The notes below the pieces were generated by a model. The model had not been told where the DNA came from. It worked only from the letters and a program-made list of their open reading frames with translations, and searched no databases. DNA of 64,000 bases. It comes from Agelas oroides (Eukaryota; Porifera; Demospongiae; Agelasida; Agelasidae). This document shows positions 48,781 to 60,030 of the stretch, piece by piece. How positions within the stretch are numbered: the stretch's first letter is position 1; each line of letters begins with the position of its first letter. The stretch spans positions 22,369,202 through 22,433,201 of the forward strand of contig OX422183.1 of assembly GCA_949130485.1 (NCBI GenBank), in the 5' to 3' direction. Made by a program: the position numbers and the translations under genes.

Positions 48781-49151
48781 ATAACATATCATCTTCCGTC
48801 AGTTTCGATGCACGACTTTTATTAATCTCCAGCTACAAGCTGTAGACACTGGATAAATACCAGTGTGCAGCTAAGGCCTCTCAGAACACATCCAATAATC
48901 AGCAAAATTGTCCTAGAAATAAGTTATTTCCAGACTGCCACAACTTAGTGGGTGGGGCTTAGGCAATGATCGAGTGAAATAGTATCAGCGATTGTCTAGC
49001 TGCTTGGTTTTGAGATGTCTTGCTTGACATCCAAGTAAGAAAGAACCATCACATGTTCCTGCTACTGCTCAGCCACTGGCTTTTCTCTAACTCGTTTACT
49101 GTGCTGTGCACGCAATAACAACTACTTCCAGTACACAGTCCGGTATGGGAT
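48781..49151. other. No gene recognised
   Basis: A short segment (ataccagtgtgcagctaagg) recurs near 61050 next to the gypsy integrase, so part of this is dispersed repeat. Confidence 0.4.
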
Positions 49152-49155
49152 TTAA

Positions 49156-50197
49156 CCCTTTAACAACCAATGACGCCTTCTGGCATTGTCAGTTTTTGAC
49201 CGCATGTTATCAGTTGGCGCAATCCGCTTTGAAGATAGGTTCTGCGCTAGCAGAACAGGTGGGACAGGGGAGGTGGGTGCCTGTAGGAAAACCCTGGTCA
49301 ATGCCCTGGTCAATGCCAGGTGGGTCATTTATCTGCTTTCTTGCACAAACAGGCGTAGAAAACGCTCCTTTCACTTTATATGGACACTATTACTGGCATT
49401 TGGACAGCTTTTAGTCCGGAGGAGCGTTCTCTGGTCAGAGGGCCCTGACTATTGAACGCTCGCTAATGAGTGGGTGTGTCCAAGGTCAAGAACCCACAGA
49501 GAAAGTGTCAATAAAGCTTTGACTCAAGTTTCCAGTGCTAGCTCCAAGCAGAAGGGACCATGGAAGGTACCTATAGCCTAATAAAGACATCCAGCAAATA
49601 GCCTACGGTTGTTAACCCTTTTGAACGTGTAATGTCTGGTGAGCAAGTCACTGAAAATGTGTGTAGCTATCTTTACTATGCCCTGTAGCAATAGTTACAG
49701 CTTACACAAGCCTTGGGGGTATGCCTTGACAGTTATTTGCAATGATTGTTATTCAAGGCAGAAAGGGGTGGGATTCAAGGGGTGGAGCGTTCACCAAGGT
49801 AGCTGTGCGGTAAGTGTAGCGTTTGGATCTTTGCAAAACTTCTCGTTCTTTTGTAGAATAGCGCTGCTTTCTTCACTGCTGGAGAGGAGGGGTCCGTAGT
49901 AACTCACAACAGAAGTGTTATTCCACATAAGCATAAAACGAAAGCACGATAAGTTTTTATACTTGTACCGTTCGAGCGCTATTTACGCTAGCAGACCTGT
50001 CGTTGCCAAAACAACTGCTTGCTATGATGCTCAGCACCCTAGCCCGCCTTTATTACTACAATTTTAAAGAGGGTGAGAACTAACAAACAGCTAGAAAATG
50101 TCAGTTCTCGTGGGAATGGCTTGCAAAGTGAGATGCCACAAAACTGTATAAAGTCAGTTGCACTGTTTGGCGCTATTGGCCCGAAAGGGTTAAAGAG
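49156..50197. mobile_element. TTAA MITE family A, host of a nested insertion
   Basis: Left CCCTTTAACAACC after TTAA (49152-49155). The right end is split: …ggttg at 49611, then the nested element, then AGAG at 50194-50197 followed by TTAA (50198-50201). Removing 49616-50193 rejoins the family-A right end, ggttgTTAAagag. The near-terminal palindrome is degraded. Confidence 0.88.
49616..50189. mobile_element. 574-bp TTAA MITE nested in another
   Basis: The ends are CCCTTTTGAACG and complement-like cccgaaaggg. TTAA on both sides (49612-49615 and 50190-50193) lies within the right end of the host element. The interior is related to 44742-45359 (aatagttacagctt, gggggtatg…agttatttg, aatgattgttat). 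Confidence 0.85.
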
Positions 50198-50533
50198 TTA
50201 AGTGTTGGTAAAAGAGCCGAAATTTGGAGTGGGAAGTTTTGAAGTAGCTGGCAGGCTAAACTTGAATTTAGCCTTAGGCCTCTGTTTAATCCTTCACAGA
50301 TTGTAACCCTGTCAGGTGTGTCATGAATGTCATCTAAGGCTATGGATCTCATTAACAGCCTTTGGCTTTACATTTGGACTATCATGACTGCCATTAACAG
50401 CCATGCAAAAACTGGTGACAGCTAAGTCTGTGTGATAGGTCTTTACTTGACAGCCTGACCTTACCTGTGTCCCCCCCGTTCTCATGAATATCATTAAACG
50501 GCTGCTTTATGGGCTGTTTCGTTCTCTGATTAA

Positions 50534-51008
50534 CCCTTTAACAACTGATGACGCCATTTGGCGTCATCCGTTTTTGGCCGCATCTTATCAATCCATTTTT
50601 GAAGATAGGTTCTGTGCTAGCAGAAAGGGTGGGATAGGGGGAGGTGGGTGGGTGCACCACTCTGGCCGCCACTGCAGCTGCCTGTAGAAAAGTCCTGGTC
50701 AATGTCGGGTGGGCCATTTATCTGCTTTCTTGCACAAACAGGCATAGAAAATGCTCCTTTCACTTTGTACAGACTCTATTTCTGGCATTTTGGGCAGCTT
50801 TTAGTCCAGAGGAGTGTTCTGTGGTCAGAGGGCCCTGATTATTGAACGCTTGCCAATGAGTAGGTGTGGCTAAGGTCATGAACCCTCAGAGAATGTGTCA
50901 ATAAAGCTTTGACTCAAGTTTCCAGTGCTAGCTCCAAGCAGAAGTGAGAATACGGAGATATCCATAACCTAATAAAGACTTCCAGCAAATAGCCTACGGT
51001 TGTTAGAG
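50534..51008. mobile_element. TTAA MITE family A, third copy
   Basis: Left CCCTTTAACAACTG after TTAA (50530-50533), near-palindrome TGACGCCATTTGGCGTCA at 50549-50566. Right ggttgttagag, then a decayed TTGA. The interior closely follows 20914-21420. Confidence 0.8.
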
Positions 51009-51292
51009 TTGAAGGAGGTGTGTTCTATCAGGATATGTCAATTCCCTTCCTACCCCCCATCAAGCCCCAGGTATTGTAGGTAGGGCATACCACTGATAGG
51101 CATTATGCTTGTTTGTACTAAAGTGCCTTCCCTTGTACAGAAAACTTAATCTAAGCAAGCCAAGCTTATAAAAGCAAGGGAGCACTACACTTCAAAATTT
51201 AAAACACAATATGGCTTGAAGAGAACACAGACCATGTCAAAGATCTAGAGCTTTGCTGTGTGTAGCAGAGAGTACGTGATTACGTACCTTAA

Positions 51293-51930
51293 CACTTTGC
51301 ACGCGGAAATTATATACACGTCACCGTTTATTAACGCGGAAATTAAAATTATCTGTCTGAGGTCAAAGTGACAAGCGTTGCTTAGCAAGCCCCAGCTGGG
51401 CCTTGCCAACGGCCTGATTTGCATAGGTGGCATGTAACAAGGCTGGACTAGTTCATCTAAATTGCTGATCACCGCTAGGTAAGCGATTTGTACCTGTTTG
51501 AAGCCATTATCTGTAGGTGTATATCGTAGCTTACCAGCAATTTGAAACGGTGCCGATTTTCTCATTTGTTACGTACAGCTCCGACGGACTAAGCCCTTTT
51601 CCAAGTTATTTGAAGCTAGTACTCCAGCCTTATGTGAAATCTGGAAGCCGCTTGCTCCATATGTTGAAGAAAAAGCTTCGCTTTGACAGCCCTTCTTAAA
51701 ATTCACGAACGATCACGAACTAGCACCGCCCCTTCCGCCTTCCCTGCGAGGTGATCTAAGTGGAAAGGTGTGGTCTACACTTATTACTACTCAACAGGAA
51801 GGGATTTACCCCAAAAGCTCGCTTGGCTTCGCTACTTACCGCGTAAACTCTCCCGCGCCAATATATTGGCGCATCGCGCTACGCGTGTACAGCCCGTGCG
51901 CCAATATATTGGCGCTTCGCGTTCTAAGTG
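51293..51930. mobile_element. 638-bp TTAA MITE with twin 18-bp palindromes
   Basis: Left CACTTTGCACGCGG, right cgcgttctaagtg (complement CACTTAGAACGCG), TTAA at 51289-51292 and 51931-51934. Near the right end, GCGCCAATATATTGGCGC occurs twice, perfectly, at 51855-51872 and 51898-51915, 43 bases apart. The core is shared with 47334 and 34637. Confidence 0.88.
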
Positions 51931-52015
51931 TTAATATAGTGATGTGGAGCATGCTGAAATAGCCCGCCTGAAAGTAACCATTCTGGTATGCATTTCCTTA
52001 CAGTTGGCAAATTAA

Positions 52016-52456
52016 CACCTTAACTACTGACGATGAGTGCACTTGTCATAAATTTTTGCCCGCATGTTATCAGTTGGTGCAGTCCGTTTTGAATATAGGT
52101 GTTGCACTAACAAAAAGGGTGGGGGATGGGGGGGTGGGCAGGCATAGTCCGATATGCTGTACACATGGCAGCTGCCTTGGCTGGCTGTAGAAAAGTCTTG
52201 ATGGCACTCCTCTGCCTTTGTTGGGGCTCAATTTCTGGCACTGTAGGCAGTTTTTCAGTCAGGAGGAAGTGTTTGCTGATTGGAGAGCCTGATTATTGTA
52301 GGCTCCTAATGAGTGGGTGTGGCCAAGGTCATGAACCCAAAGGGAAGAACCCTTGGCTCAAGTTTCCAGTGCAGCTCAAATCAGAGGGTATGGTTCACAC
52401 AAGGTATCCATAAGCTTCAAGAAGAATGAAACTCAAGTGTATAACAGTTTAATGGG
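52016..52456. mobile_element. TTAA MITE family B in the LBD intron (unit 5)
   Basis: Left caccttaactactgacgatg after TTAA (52012-52015). The right end …gtttaatggg is followed by attgatgc, exactly as at 33484. So this is the same ancestral insertion as 33006-33483, now diverged. Confidence 0.75.
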
Positions 52457-53095
52457 ATTGATGCTTAGCTATCATTTCTACTATAACTGATCTTTTTACT
52501 TATATTTGATCCTTTTCCAGACACCAAGAGTCTCAGTCTAACTGGACAAAAAAAGTTAGGTACTTCAGGATGAAGTTCTCCAGTCTCTGGAGAGCAGAAC
52601 CAAAGCCACACACACACCTTATTATCTATTCTAAGACTTTCAAAACCTCATTTGCGCTCATGCGCTGTACATGGAATCAGCCTGGAGCTGAAGAACTTTG
52701 ATAAACTCACTTTTTACTTTTCGCTTTCATGGAAGTACTTCATATGCTATCATTGTACACATGTACTGTAATGTTGTGTGTACACTATGCCGGTATGTTG
52801 ATCCACAGTTTTATTGTCCTCCAAGCACATCCACTGTCCAAAAGAGAAAGTAGACCCAGCAGGGCAAATCAGCTGTCTCTATTCACTGGACTGGACTGCT
52901 GGACTAACCTTTTTGTCACTAAAAATGTCCTGTAATCAGTCTCAGTTCCCTGTAGTGTTATAATACTGCCTAGAAAGACAGCTTTACACTACTCGAATGA
53001 AGCCGTTTCCTGGCAAATAAAAGTCTAGTAAATGTTCTATTGGAAAACATGTGGAGTCTAGTAAACTGCCAACTTGCATTTATACCACAGTTGTC
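52457..53095. repeat. Segmental duplication block (paralogue at 33484-34150)
   Basis: Shares the helix 9-11 exon, ggactggact repeats, gacagctttacacta, and ggcaaataaaagtctagtaa with 33484-34150, in order, about 90% alike by eye. AATAAA at 53016-53021. Confidence 0.85.
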
Positions 53096-53099
53096 ACTC

Positions 53100-53650
53100 C
53101 AGCGTGATCACTGTTGTGAAGCAAACGTGCCTCAAGTGGGCATGATCAATCTGCCAGTATAGTGAAGTGACCAGTTCATGGGATACAGAGTGCGGTTTAG
53201 GCAGGGTTAGCGTGCAGGGTTAGCGTGCAGTGTAGCTACGCGATAATGCAGGCAAAGAAGCATTCCATCAATCCCTAAAATGAGTGACAATAAAGTGAGA
53301 TATACAAGTAGAAGCTTCTATCAAGGCAAAAAGGTCAACGGTACTGGCACCTCTTGATTACATGGTTGCTCTCCAAAGTAGTTGGCCCTGCCCATTTGGA
53401 AACTATTTGTAGTCAAAAGGGCATTGGACAGCAAAAGGCGATGTTTTACAGGCTAGTATAATGTAGCTTGCAACTCTACTGGTAGGTGAGTCTAATTTAC
53501 AGGGCAAAAAAAAAAGATTTTTAGTAGTCCAGTGCAGTAGTCCAGTAAAGTGAACAGAAACACATGGGCAAAACTGCTAAAAGGTAGAAGACAGAATGAC
53601 CTCTTCTAAAGAGGATGTGAAGATCGTGGAGATTATAATTAATCTAAGCC
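53100..53650. other. No gene recognised
   Basis: Includes a gggttagcgtgcag duplication near 53205-53235. The right part resembles the 46.0-46.1 kb receptor flank (gggcaaaactgctaaaagg). Nothing else. Confidence 0.4.
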
Positions 53651-53652
53651 TG

Positions 53653-54660
53653 GATGACCAAGTGGGGCATGAAAGCAAGCTGGTGTGAGCACAAGGTTAC
53701 AAAACAATAATTTGGAAAAGATCAATCTAGGAGCTTAACTGTGTGTTGCAGAAAATCTGTGAAGAGATATCATATTAGCTAGACCATGCTGAAATAGCAT
53801 GCCTGAAAGCATGACATGCAGATAGAACCACAGGAAGAATTTGCATTCATACTAAAGTGCCTTCCACTGTGGAGAAACTGCTTCTGAAGAAGAGAATACA
53901 AATCTGCAGGTAAAACACCACTATTTTAGAGGAAGCATAGGGCTAACTTAATTAATCTAAGGCTAGATGACAAACCCATGCTAATGAAAGCAACCTGGTG
54001 TGCACGAGCACTACACATGGAAAATTAAAACACAATATGGAAGAGAACACAGACCATGTAGAGCTTTGCTGTGTGTAGCAGAGAAGGAAGGATTCACTGA
54101 GGATGATTAGGTATCTTACTGGCCTTACTACAGTAATGTAGACCAAGCTGAAATAGCCCGCCTGAAAGCAATCATCTCTGACAACAGGAAAAGGGAATGA
54201 AGGCATTAGCATGTCTCATATGCACATTTAATGCTCTTCACGGCGTATGTGCAACGATTCCTTTGAGAGCGAGTTCTTCGTTGATATGGATATTAATGAG
54301 GATTTCCTCACGACCGCGTCTATTGCTCCTTTTCCCAGTGCCCCTCCCTGAAGGTCCCACCCCTCCAACCGGTCCTCCCACTCCCCCCTCCCCCCCCTTT
54401 CCCCCCTTCCCCCTCAGCACCAGCTCTGCCCATGCTGCTGCCACTGACTGGCCATGTGGGGGGTACTGGAACCTGATACAACTTTCAATTGTCTTTATAA
54501 GCTCCTTCTTTTGCTAACACTACCAGGTGTGGATTCATTTCTCCAAGATCCACCATGGAAAATTATAAAAGGAAATGGTCGTCATAGCAGATAATGAGCC
54601 TAGTGAGCAGCCATCAAGTTACATAGTCAAGATGTGTTTGGTGAGACTTGCAGCTCTTTA
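53653..54660 (+). pseudogene. Nuclear receptor LBD fragments, mixed type A and B
   Basis: Helix 4 remnant SLDDQV at 53646; helix 8 remnant near 53780; linker exon 53846-53911 with GTAAAAC donor; type-B LRLDDKPMLMKATWC near 53955; VDQAEIARLKAIISD near 54125-54175; C-terminal exon at 54521-54660 (…EPSEQPSSYIVKMCLVRLAA). Between the last two is a GC-richer stretch (54238-54480) with an open frame NDSFESEFFVDMDINEDFLT, possibly an unrelated insertion. Scrambled and broken. Confidence 0.6.
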
Positions 54661-54669
54661 AAAACTTAA

Positions 54670-55053
54670 GAATCTGGGCAAAAGTCCAAGGAGTGAGGAG
54701 GAAGCCGAAAGTGAAAGGTGTGCCTAGTCTCTTAAACCGGTAAAGCAGTTAACTCTTGCAGAATCACTAAGTAGTTGTACTACAAACAAGATAGCTAGCA
54801 GTACAAGCTAGAAAGCTTGCAGTTTTTGTTGGGAGCTCGAATGTAGCCAATCGAATTGTAGATGCGAGTTCAAATGCAGCCAATCGAATTGCGGAAAGTC
54901 CTGAGTTTAGGGATTTGCTTCACTGTCTTGATCATTGGTATCAAGTGTCTGGTAGAGCAGCAGTGAAGAAAGAATAGCTTAAGGTGATGATTACATACAA
55001 GAAGCCAACAAAGTGTCCATCTGTGCTGACATATGATTGATAAAGGGCCTAAC
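54670..55053. other. No gene recognised
   Basis: A short direct repeat of agccaatcgaattg occurs at about 54845 and 54878. Nothing else was recognised. Confidence 0.45.
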
Positions 55054-55057
55054 TTAA

Positions 55058-55773
55058 GGTTACGGGTACAAGTTCATGAATAAAATTAGTATGTCAAAAA
55101 CTTGCCTGTATAACTTTTCCTACATAAAAGCTACTGGATATTTACAACAGCCAGTCACTACAGAGGGCATTCAGCTATAGTTCAGCATAATACTAACTTC
55201 GCTACAGTACACAGTCGAGTGACAGCAGGCGGCTGCTCGGTGGAGTACGAGTACAAATTTCTACGTCAGTTCGCTCGCGTTGTTGCACACAGAATGCCGT
55301 ATACAAGCGTTTTATCTATTTGTACGACATCGCTGCAGGGCCACACGAAGCGTTTTTGAAAGAAAAATTTTCCAGTTCGCCGTAGTTTGTTTTCGAAGTC
55401 TCTCAGTACCGGTTTTTCGAGTATTCAGTAGCCTTTCAGCCGCTGCCGCTCAGTTCTGTTCCGAGATATGAGCAAAAACGCTTCGTGTGGCCCTGCAGTG
55501 AGTTGCTCTGGCTCTGTTTAAGCCATAAATAGCAGCTAGTTCCTCCTACTGTCGTAGTAAACTGACGTAGAAGTTTGTACTCGTAATCCACCGAGCAGCC
55601 GCCTAGTGTCACTTGACTGCGTACTGTGGCAAAGTTAGTATTATGCTGAACTGTGGCCGAATGCACTCTGTAGCGACTGGTTGTTGTAAAAATCTGGTAG
55701 CTTTTTTGTAGGAAAAGTTATACAGGCAAGTTTTTGACATACTAATTTTATTCATGAACATGTACCCGTAACC
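55058..55773. mobile_element. 716-bp giant foldback with TTAA flanks
   Basis: Arms of about 215 bp (55058-55271 against 55560-55773), about 90% alike by eye, starting GGTTACGGGTAC and ending with the complement, with TTAA on both sides (55054-55057, 55774-55777). A second, perfect 26-bp inverted repeat inside (55333-55358 against 55473-55498, ctgcagggccacacgaagcg…) folds the centre again. Non-coding. Confidence 0.88.
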
Positions 55774-56009
55774 TTAATCTTATCTAGCCACTTTTTACAA
55801 GACAGGATCACAGAAGACACTGACACTTACTATACACGGTATCCCTTCGCCACACACAGCTAACCATGTCAGATAGCTAGTGGACGTAATTCTGGAAAAA
55901 TGGGACATTCCAACCAGCAAAGTCTCAAAGTGTTGTCACAGACAATATGGTTGCTGCATTTTGTACATATCTTGCTGCACCTAGTGAGGATGGTGATGGT
56001 GACGTCTAG

Positions 56010-56110
56010 CTTGACAGAAGAAATTTGAGGCAGTTTAGGATAAAGTTTTGCAGTTCATGGAATGCCGAGCCAAAGACACACACCATTATTCACACAAGGT
56101 TCTCAAAAAC
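56010..56110 (+). pseudogene. Nuclear receptor helix 9 fragment
   Basis: Reads KKFEAV, stop, DKVLQFMECRAKDTHHYSHK, aligning with KVEVLQDEVLQSLESRTKAT of unit 1. Isolated and broken. Confidence 0.55.
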
Positions 56111-57731
56111 TCTTGTGTTTTGGTTGATGGAACTGTAACTTTAATTATGTTCGATGGTTTTATAATTACAAAAACCTGTGATGACCGGTTTAGGCTTAAT
56201 TAATTACCAAAACTGGAATTGTTGTTTGTCAACTATGATTAGAGAAAGAATCTCTATTTAAACAAACAACATATTGTTCCACATTTTGAGGGAGGTGCAG
56301 TTCGAGAGACCATAGGATTGAGGCAGCATCTGCCGTGCAGTAATGATCACAAGACGACCATATCCTTGGCGCATTCTATTCTGAATTGAGAAAATGAATC
56401 AATAAGAAAATAAGAAATATTAGTATCATTTCAGCCATTCAGGTATGTAATCCTCTCTCCAAGAATCTTTTAGATTCAAAAATATGCCTTGCTATCACTG
56501 GTTGAGGCTTATGATTTAGATAACAATGCCATTGATCTGGAAAGTCAACTACCATATTCGCTCTAATTTATGGAATGGCAAAAAACAATTGTATTGGTGA
56601 CCGTTCCGTGCCAATGTGTTAAAAATCATGGCACTGGTCGACTGACAGATTCGCCGTGGCCGTTGTTATACGCAGTGTTGATAACAATACCACTCAGGAA
56701 AAGTGAGTGCAGAAGGCGATGGTGCTCTCCCATCATTCACGGCAGATTGAAGATTTCCTGCTACGCAACGTTCCATGGGAAGAAGAAATTGGTAATACGA
56801 CCGAGAGACATTATACTTGGAGAAAATAAAACTGAATACATAGAACTCGCCCGTTTGAGTGATCAGAAAGGTTATTTATTTCAAAATTTCATTCGTTCAA
56901 TGAATTAGAGCAAATTAAATTTGGCATTCCAATAAGTAGAACATTCCATAAATTAAAGTGAAAACAGTAGCCAAGAATACACTGTAAGAATATCAATAAC
57001 AACAGGAGAGATGCAGGACATTCAAAACTTCTTTCATAAAGTGCAACCTTTGGTCTTTGCAAAAGTTCAATACCTATACACCAGAAGAAAGTTTTCGACA
57101 AGCTCTATGGAGTGTCACCAGTTTCCAGTTGCACATCCATGTACAAGAAAATTACGTGCACTTTGACTTCTCACATACAAACATCCATTGAAGCAAAAGG
57201 TGCACCACTTGTACCGCACCCATTCATAAGATACAAATGTGTGAAGACCATTCAAAAAGGGCAAACTGTGGTATGACTTTCCAGTATAGGTACTCAAATA
57301 AGGTGGCGGGTAAGCTATCCAATCAAATGCAATAATTGTTTCCGGTTTACGTCCACCATTGTGCAGCTGGTTTTCTTCTTGAATAAAGCAAATCACTGTA
57401 GCAGCAGAATCAGTAGCTTATCAAAGAGATACGTAGCCATACAGCCATACTACAAGTGACAAAAGCCAAAAGGAAGGCCTGAGAAGTTTCTACGTCGTCG
57501 ATTGCCGTACATCAATGGCCACGCCCACCAAGAAGGCCATTGATACATTCTTCTCACGACACTTCCTGAATCAGGTAAATGACTTTAGCAACTCTCTTTA
57601 CTATAAACAGCTTCTCCAGTGGTTAGTCAAGGGGTAACGTAAAGTATTCGTGACTAACAAACGCCAGGGATAGTTCGTACTGTGAAACGCCACGAAAGTG
57701 ACTTCCAATAACAGTTTCAACTCGCCATCCG
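56111..57731. other. No recognised gene; two unassigned open frames
   Basis: A plus-strand frame at 56570-56908 (112 codons, ATG) and a minus-strand frame at 57396-57115 (93 codons; WCTFCFNGC, HGC) have no recognised domain. The latter's cysteines could be chance. Repeat-derived origin is as likely as a gene. Confidence 0.3.
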
Positions 57732-57735
57732 TTAA

Positions 57736-58284
57736 CCGATTATATGCGATAGACGCTTATAAGCATCACGGATGTGCTTGAGTTTTATTACAGCCGTGGG
57801 CTCTTAGCAACAAGCTTTGTATCCGGTCTGTGGTTAGGTTGGGGCCTCCCCTAGTAATATGTGAGGTTTCGTTCAGAAGCCCTCAAGGGGCAGAGCGTAA
57901 GCGTGAGAAGCCATGGAGGCCGTCAATTGGCTCGATTGCAAAAGTGACTTATTGGCCACGTTTTCTTTTCAACGCCTAAGAAGAGAGACAACGCTAGCTA
58001 AAGAGGTACAGCGGACCTCAGGCTTCATACCTATCAAGACAGTTCTGAGACTGCATCTCACTGTCTACGAGAAAAGCAGCTGCTGTGTGCTTCACCAACA
58101 CTTACCTAGGTACAAATTAAGCAATAGGAAGCTTTTTCATCAAATTAGCTCAGGAAAGCTTTGTTCAACTTCTCTGGTGCTTACATTTTCAGATAAAAGC
58201 TTTTACAATTGCTGACCTCACGTGACATTAGAAGATTCCGCGTTTGGGGTTAATTAAATTCCAATAAACTTAGCGTATAATCGG
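57736..58284. mobile_element. TTAA MITE, family C, second copy
   Basis: Left CCGATTATATGCG, right agcgtataatcgg (complement CCGATTATACGCT), TTAA at 57732-57735 and 58285-58288. Near-palindrome GACGCTTATAAGCATC near the left end. A truncated relative is at 29825. Confidence 0.85.
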
Positions 58285-58288
58285 TTAA

Positions 58289-58857
58289 GCTTTACAGCTT
58301 TTGACCAAAATTCTATGTAGCCCCATCTAGTGACTGTTGAACTTTCTCCACTCCAAGAATGGAGGATGTGGCTCTCGTACTGCGCAAGTGAAACGTGATG
58401 AAATGTCAATCACTGCTCTCCACGCTATTTTCTGTAGCATGGTATCAAGGTTTGTTACACAGATAGTACTTGCCATACAGTATTTGAATATCAAGTTTGG
58501 CTCAAAAAATGAAGAAAAAAACAAAAAAAAACAGCTTATGTACAGTCTACAATGAGTGAACAGAGACTAAATAATTTTGCAATCCTTTCAACTTGCAATT
58601 CTGACAGTTATCAGATAGAGTTGTTTTCTAATGCTATGTATTGTGAGAGTATGTGTTTCCAACTGACGGTTTTTAACTTTCTCCACCATGTACCATGGTA
58701 TATGTAAGCTGTATGTACATAGCTGTACACTGTAAATCATGTCAGCCACACCTGACTAATGTGGTGTTTTTTGGATTGCGTAAGCAACATGCAACTGAAA
58801 TCCACTGTAGTGCCCCTTCAAGGCCTTGCAAAGTTTTATACTCTAGATATGCAACTG
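58289..58857. other. No gene recognised
   Basis: Nothing recognised before the next receptor fragment. Confidence 0.4.
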
Positions 58858-58985
58858 CATGTATTCAATCAATACTCCTGAAACTCATACAATGGATCCA
58901 ACGAAAGATTTTAAGCCTAGATGCCCAAGCCAAGCTCATTAATTGCAAGCAGGTGTGAGTACTACACTCTGAAGCACAAGAAAAT
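58858..58985 (+). pseudogene. Nuclear receptor helix 3-5 fragment
   Basis: Reads CIQSILLKLIQWIQRKILSL, then DAQAKLI: the LBD helix 3-4 signature with the IPxF core altered. A frame slip follows before the (W)CEYYTLK part. Confidence 0.65.
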
Positions 58986-59399
58986 ATGGTTTAATTTAAG
59001 TAGAAATTATACACTGGCAGCATTTTAAATTCTAAATTTGTTTGTTCAGGGCATGTGTAGTCATGCCACCCTGTTGCCAAGAGTGTGCTTGTCAACACTA
59101 TTAATGATAAGTGTTGCAAACTGCTGCAGAAAAATCTCCAAGCTATTAGACATTACATGTGTATCGATGCAGACTAGAGCTGGTACGATATTTCAATATA
59201 TTGATATATCGCAATAGTCACTGGCATGATAAGATATTGATACTGTCTGTTCAGTTATCGATATGGCAGGTCAAGGTTCATGTATGTTTTACTGTTCATG
59301 GAGGAAGCAAGCCAGGGGTACCACCTTTTGGCCTTCGGATACAGAAGCTACAAAGACCACGTACAGGAGACTACACTCGACTCACATTTGACCACATGC

Positions 59400-59592
59400 A
59401 GAATCTAGCAGTAGCACACGGCCACATTGAAGTGCTGGAGCTGAAGAACCTTGATAAACTCGCATTTTATTCTTCACTTCCATTAAGTATTTTTTACGAT
59501 TTGTTCCTGTTCAAATTGTAAATAGTTGTGTGTATGGCAATATACCTATTTGTTCAACTAGTCATTCACTGTGTAACAAGCAGAACAATAAA
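59400..59592 (+). pseudogene. Nuclear receptor C-terminal fragment with poly(A) signal
   Basis: Reads EVLELKNLDKLAFYSSLPLS, then IFYDLFLFKL and a stop at 59521, matching the helix 11 end of unit 1 (LELKNLDKLTFYFSVPL). No acidic AF-2 helix (with the usual Glu) is visible. AATAAA at 59587-59592 follows the stop by about 66 bases. Confidence 0.55.
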
Positions 59593-59639
59593 GACTATGG
59601 CTATAGACAAAGTTCTTGTCTACCGTTAATTTTACATTG

Positions 59640-60030
59640 TCTATATAATTACTGCTTGTATTTGCCACCTGCATTAGAACATCAGCTCTGGAACTTTCTC
59701 TGATTGTACCTATAAATACCCCATGCTCTATACCGCAATGAAAACATTGTTACATTGGTAGCAGAGGATGGTTGCTTGTTGAAGCAGACACAACGGCAGC
59801 ACACGTCAGTATCCTGAAACCGTTCGCGAGTGCAGACGTGACTGAATGGTTCAAACTGTTCAAGATATGCAGCAAGGCAAATCAATGGAACGACGCAACA
59901 AAGGCTGTCAAGTTGCCGACGTTACTGGAAGGGGAAGCGCTTGCAATTCGGCTCTGACTCAGTGAAGAGGAACAGGATGACTTCAGCGTCATGAAAGAGA
60001 AGCTGATCAACGCAATGAACCCTACTGCGT
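59640..60030 (+). pseudogene. Ty3/gypsy leader and gag N-terminal fragment
   Basis: A TATAAATA lies near 59713, and ttggtagcagagg near 59755 looks like the junction of an LTR end and primer-binding site. From 59772 the frame reads …LKPFASADVTEWFKLFKIC, then NDATKAVKLPTLLEGEALAI, a Ty3/gypsy gag start. It meets a TGA at 59955 and continues in frame as a pseudogene to about 60030. The rest of gag, protease, reverse transcriptase and RNase H are missing. Confidence 0.7.

Larger units (their letters stand above)
51110..52750 (+). pseudogene. Nuclear receptor LBD unit 5: linker, helix 8, helix 9-11
   Basis: Linker exon remnant at about 51115 (VCTKVPSLVQKT, stop). Helix 8 at about 51945-51985 (VEHAEIARLK, then a CTG|GTATGC donor). 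Helix 9 exon at 52523 (DTKSLSLTGQ, then frame broken) and helix 11 near 52680-52720 (LELKNFDKLTFYF). Two TTAA MITEs interrupt it (51293-51930, 52016-52456). Non-functional. Confidence 0.65.
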
